Assembly: GCF_051851475.1 (NCBI RefSeq)
Contig: NZ_JBPUSJ010000013.1
Span: 1 to 64,000, forward strand
DNA: 64,000 bases
From: Carboxylicivirga taeanensis
GTDB lineage: Bacteria; Bacteroidota; Bacteroidia; Bacteroidales; Marinilabiliaceae
Reading direction: 5' to 3'
Shown here piece after piece: positions 62,614-64,000 of the stretch. How positions within the stretch are numbered: the first letter of the stretch is position 1; every line of letters begins with the position of its first letter. Position numbers and translations under genes: made by a program. The notes below the pieces were generated by a model. The model had not been told where the DNA came from and searched no databases. It saw nothing but the letters and a program-made list of their open reading frames with translations.

Positions 62614-64000
62614 ATGTTAAAGGAAAAAGAAAGGGTCGTTTATAATTTTTTGGCGATAATGGACGCAATAATCGCCTGGCTGTCATTGGATATAGCTTTT
62701 TATCTATACTTTGGACAGTTTACTTTTTTAAGTAATAAAGATTCTATCATTCTCCATTTGGTTGTTATAGGTCTGTGGCTGTTACTGTCCAAAGCTTTTC
62801 GAACTAATGAGATATATCGCTCCAGGCCTTATTCGATTTTGCTTTTTAATGTTATAGGGATGACCATTGTTGGGGTTGGTGCCCTGGCTTTAGCCGTTTT
62901 TCTTTTTAATTTGCACTACATCGGTATTACACCTCTGATATACTTTGGTGCTGTGTCAGCAACAGTTCTGTTTCTGATCAAACTAAGCTTCTTCTCCTAT
63001 TTGAAAGGAGCGCGCCGCAGAGGTTTTAACTACAGAAACATTCTTATCATCGGAGATGAATCTGCCATTACCTTTATTAAGCAGGTGCTTAAGTATAAGG
63101 AATGGGGCTATCGGATCGTAGGTGTGGTGGGTAATGAGCAGTTAAGTAATAAGGTGGGAGACCTGGTAACGGTGCTTCCTGAGGATGCTGATGTGGATAA
63201 GCTGATTGAGGAGAAGACTATTGATGAGGTAATTTATTGTCAGCAAAAAGCTAAGATGGAAGATATTATGGCTCTTTTAACAAGCTGTAATGAGCTGGGG
63301 GTTGTCTTTCGAATGTCATCGCCGTTTTTTAACATGCTGTCTAATAAAACGCATTTACACTACTTCGACACAACGCCTGTATTAACCATCTCTAATACGC
63401 CAATTGATTATTTGCTTTTAACAGCCAAAGGGGTTTTTGATTTTTTGGTGTCTTTTGTAACCATTACAATCTTTTCTCCTCTCTTTATCGGGATTGCCAT
63501 TGGCATCAAGATGACTTCCAAAGGCCCCATATTTTTTAAGCAAAAACGGGTAGGCATGCGTGGCCGTAAGTTCTGGGTATATAAGTTTCGAACAATGGTG
63601 ACCAATGCTGAAGATTTGAAGGCTAGCCTGATGGATCACAACGAAATGGACGGTCCTGTTTTTAAAATAGAGAAAGATCCGCGTATAACAGGGATTGGGC
63701 ATTTTCTTCGTAAAACAAGTCTGGATGAATTGCCGCAGTTTTTTAATGTACTGCTTGGTGACATGTCAATTGTGGGGCCAAGGCCTCCGGTGCCTGCCGA
63801 AGTGCGCGAGTATGAGCGGTGGCAATTGCGTCGCTTGTCAATGAAACCGGGAATTACATGCATTTGGCAAATATCGCCTAGCCGAAATGATGTATCTTTT
63901 GAGGAGTGGATGAATATGGATCTGGAGTATATTGATAACTGGTCGTTGCGTCTGGATTTTGTAATTATATTGAAAACGATAAGAACCATGCTAAGGGCTG
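62614..64000 (+). CDS. undecaprenyl-phosphate sugar phosphotransferase, WcaJ family (3' end cut by window)
   Basis: At least 462 codons run open to the right edge, so the gene is partial. The N-terminal half has about four membrane helices, then a CoA-binding-like Rossmann domain (ILIIGDESAITFIKQVLKY). After a further helix comes the catalytic bacterial-sugar-transferase domain: KQKRVGMRGRKFWVYKFRTM, GPVFKIEKDPRITGIG, LRKTSLDELPQFFNVLLGD, MSIVGPRPPVPAEV and PGITCIWQIS. It transfers a hexose-1-phosphate to undecaprenyl phosphate and so starts repeat-unit synthesis. Located after the Wzi-like gene, it is the likely initiating transferase of the nearby polysaccharide locus. Confidence 0.93.
   Translation, partial: MLKEKERVVYNFLAIMDAIIAWLSLDIAFYLYFGQFTFLSNKDSIILHLVVIGLWLLLSKAFRTNEIYRSRPYSILLFNVIGMTIVGVGALALAVFLFNLHYIGITPLIYFGAVSATVLFLIKLSFFSYLKGARRRGFNYRNILIIGDESAITFIKQVLKYKEWGYRIVGVVGNEQLSNKVGDLVTVLPEDADVDKLIEEKTIDEVIYCQQKAKMEDIMALLTSCNELGVVFRMSSPFFNMLSNKTHLHYFDTTPVLTISNTPIDYLLLTAKGVFDFLVSFVTITIFSPLFIGIAIGIKMTSKGPIFFKQKRVGMRGRKFWVYKFRTMVTNAEDLKASLMDHNEMDGPVFKIEKDPRITGIGHFLRKTSLDELPQFFNVLLGDMSIVGPRPPVPAEVREYERWQLRRLSMKPGITCIWQISPSRNDVSFEEWMNMDLEYIDNWSLRLDFVIILKTIRTMLRA

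Overview
The window looks like chromosomal DNA of a Bacteroidota species, probably in the Bacteroidales/Marinilabiliales neighbourhood. The evidence is promoters of the TTTG-19/20-TAnnTTTG type (for example 29939-29970 and 20235-20265 on the minus strand), no consistent Shine-Dalgarno sequences, families typical of the phylum (GH92 lipoprotein, beta-propeller sensor kinase, DUF4831, DUF5020, DUF6266, DUF2764), a reduced bacterial V-type ATPase operon, and an IleRS of the long type-2 class. Genus assignment is inference. No rRNA, tRNA, CRISPR array, transposase or phage gene was seen.

Layout. 0.6-9 kb: GH92 alpha-mannosidase lipoprotein, nitroreductase (minus), beta-propeller histidine kinase, Lrp/AsnC regulator (minus) divergent from a methionine gamma-lyase type PLP enzyme. 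9.7-17 kb: V-ATPase operon in the order A-B-E-DUF2764-D-I-K, whose K subunit carries Na+-type ligands. 17-34.6 kb: housekeeping and transport genes. These are a universal stress protein behind a folded RNA leader, a POT peptide transporter (minus), NAD(P)HX repair enzyme, DUF4831 lipoprotein, PepD dipeptidase with an MFSD1-like transporter, a DUF5020 outer-membrane protein with a purine permease (minus), a radical SAM protein (minus), and ileS-dksA-like-lspA.

34.8-49.8 kb: a surface-polysaccharide operon. It holds an SLBB export protein, Wzz, four enzymes that together make UDP-2,3-diacetamido-2,3-dideoxyglucuronic acid (WbpA/B/E/D type), a flippase, four glycosyltransferases and a probable Wzy polymerase. 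The stretch from about 42.4 to 49.8 kb is visibly AT-richer than its flanks, as expected of exchanged serotype genes. A large FAD/Fe-S D-2-hydroxyacid dehydrogenase (49.9-52.8 kb) and a DUF6266 gene follow. 54.2-58 kb: gmd, fcl and manC for GDP-mannose and GDP-fucose. 58-60.7 kb (minus): PagL-like deacylase, DUF2807 lipoprotein and a GT2. 60.9-64 kb: a Wzi-like outer-membrane protein and the start of a WcaJ-type initiating sugar-phosphate transferase that runs off the right edge. Together the right 29 kb codes for precursor synthesis, lipid-linked assembly, polymerisation, export and surface attachment of a polysaccharide.

The most unusual signal is a family of GA-rich/CT-rich inverted repeats lodged in the gmd-fcl-manC junctions. 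One copy encloses a free-standing 23S-rRNA-intervening-sequence-type four-helix-bundle gene. One is a bare hairpin with pseudoknot-like crossing stems. One encloses about 300 bases without a gene. The other leading observations are the three-way-junction leader before the universal stress gene, the GIHH active-site motif of IleRS (linked to very high mupirocin resistance), and an 11-bp repeat array before the DUF6266 gene.
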